Below the pieces are notes generated by a model, which had not been told where the DNA came from, did no database searches, and saw only the letters and a list, made by a program, of their open reading frames with translations. From assembly GCA_963669155.1 (NCBI GenBank), contig OZ022591.1, forward strand, positions 12,448,707-12,512,706: a DNA stretch of 64,000 bases, written 5' to 3'. Made by a program: the position numbers and the translations under genes. Positions 63,001 through 64,000 of the stretch are shown here, one piece after another. Positions within the stretch are counted from its first letter, which is position 1. The number at the start of each line of letters is the position of its first letter. This DNA comes from Arbacia lixula. Its lineage: Eukaryota > Echinodermata > Echinoidea > Arbacioida > Arbaciidae.

Positions 63001-64000
63001 TAGATGTACATGTAACTAAAAAAATTTGATTATTCTCACGGTACAGCATAGATTTTTGGTCTGTTCATTCATACATACTGTTCTATGTTTGCCTATGTAC
63101 TGAACATGATTTACTTTTGAAGTAAGGGCTACTGTACATTGAACTACAGCCATGGGCAGTACATCGTTTGAGTATCTGGGTTACAAATTTATGTTAATCA
63201 AGCGTCGCATTCATGAAAGAGCAGAGGTTACGCTGGGGCTCGTATGCAAACAAGATAGTACCAGTATTTACTTTACATTATCAAATGTGTATGACATCAT
63301 TTCTGTTCTCTCTAACATTGGTAGTAGGCTGTACTTACATGAACATATATGTAGAGTAAGGGATATTACAAGTTAAGGAAGGTATACATTCAATCTTGCC
63401 AAGAAGTCTGGTTGCCACAGAAAGGACAAAAATTGCTATTTGCTATTGTGTGATGTGCAAAGACGTGTATCTGAAAGATCTCGCACATTATGCCCTGAAA
63501 GATATTGCACATGGTGTTCATACCACAAGAAGTCAACAATGGTACCAGCCAGTTTGCAGGCACAAGCCAATGTGTGTTATTGAGTTTGAAATGCCTACAT
63601 GTAGACTAGCTGTAATATGTTTGTGCAAGTACAGTGTAAGCCTCACTACAACTACCAGTAAATCAGCTGTAACTTCATTTCTAGACACATATTTTGAAAT
63701 GGTAATGAAAGAATCTGCACCTGCGAAGTGCAGACTACATGCACTGTAGTTGAAAGTTCTGTAGATCTAAGTGTGAAGTACATAGATGTACATGAACAAG
63801 GGCACAATGATTCTGATAGCCTGTCTACATGTACTTTGTGCACAGATGGCATATTGCACCCATTTCCAATTAACATGTTTATCATCACCGCTTATGCTCA
63901 GTAGCATTGACATTGACACCGTCCCCAATGAAGCAGTTTCCTCTCTGTAGTTTGATAAAATCCCCACAGCAGCTGCTCCCTAACCTCCCCATTCATGTAA
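60090..64000 (+). other. Probable first intron, right part; no exon recognised
   Basis: AT-rich with many TACATGTA words (60070-60150, 60685-60705 and elsewhere). A diverged TAGACTAG/GTCTGGA-containing patch lies at 61866-61975, without clear ends. Frames at 62625-63029, 63152-63376 and 63396-63749 show no domain and no supported splice sites. Confidence 0.4.

Noticed and set aside
62625-63029. 134-codon + strand frame
   Set aside because: Low coding character and overlapped by equally long frames on the opposite strand.

Overview
The window is animal nuclear DNA with one complete, clearly recognisable protein gene: a nine-exon glyceraldehyde-3-phosphate dehydrogenase (GAPDH) gene on the + strand (coding 21863-28102, 335 residues). 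Spliced introns with GT-AG borders, poly(A) signals, Pol III tRNA genes, long microsatellites and many families of short palindromic DNA transposons point to a marine invertebrate or basal deuterostome. I lean towards an echinoderm, but the sequence alone does not settle this. A 200-base run of N (33801-34000) shows that it comes from a draft assembly.

Layout. 1-5.75 kb: a candidate five-exon minus-strand gene (160 codons, function not recognised). Its CCAAT-bearing promoter side abuts a 0.6-kb CA array, followed by a palindromic minisatellite. 7-21 kb: no supported coding gene (one weak promoter-like stretch near 10.3 kb); mostly fossil MITE-like DNA transposons, several palindromic or nested. 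21.8-29.05 kb: GAPDH, with MITEs and two AGT-triplet arrays in its introns. 29.3-34.7 kb: five tRNA-Gly(GCC) genes, four of them in two mirror-image pairs inside a large inverted repeat. 35-56 kb: more MITEs, tandem repeats and old duplications, with a weak promoter-like stretch near 38.1 kb. 56.4-57.24 kb: a CpG-rich promoter-like stretch and a likely first coding exon (starts MSDKEERLERVIQ) of an unidentified + strand gene. Its remaining exons are not recognised, so 57.24-64 kb is probably intron.

Transposon families, labelled by letter for reference: A (ends AGGGATAGTTCACCCTG), B (365 bp, AGGGCATATACTG) and L (AGA..GTCCCTTTT), all at TTAA targets; a TA-target palindrome family (CCGTATTTTTCGGTGT), with one copy inserted in another; V (GCCTGAGTC ends, 7-bp flanking repeats); C, D, E, F, G, H, I, J, K, M, N, P and S, each defined by inverted terminal repeats seen here. 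No transposase, reverse transcriptase, capsid or envelope gene was seen.

Apart from GAPDH and the tRNA genes, no genes here can be tied into a shared pathway. No prokaryotic-type system, CRISPR array or rRNA gene is present.
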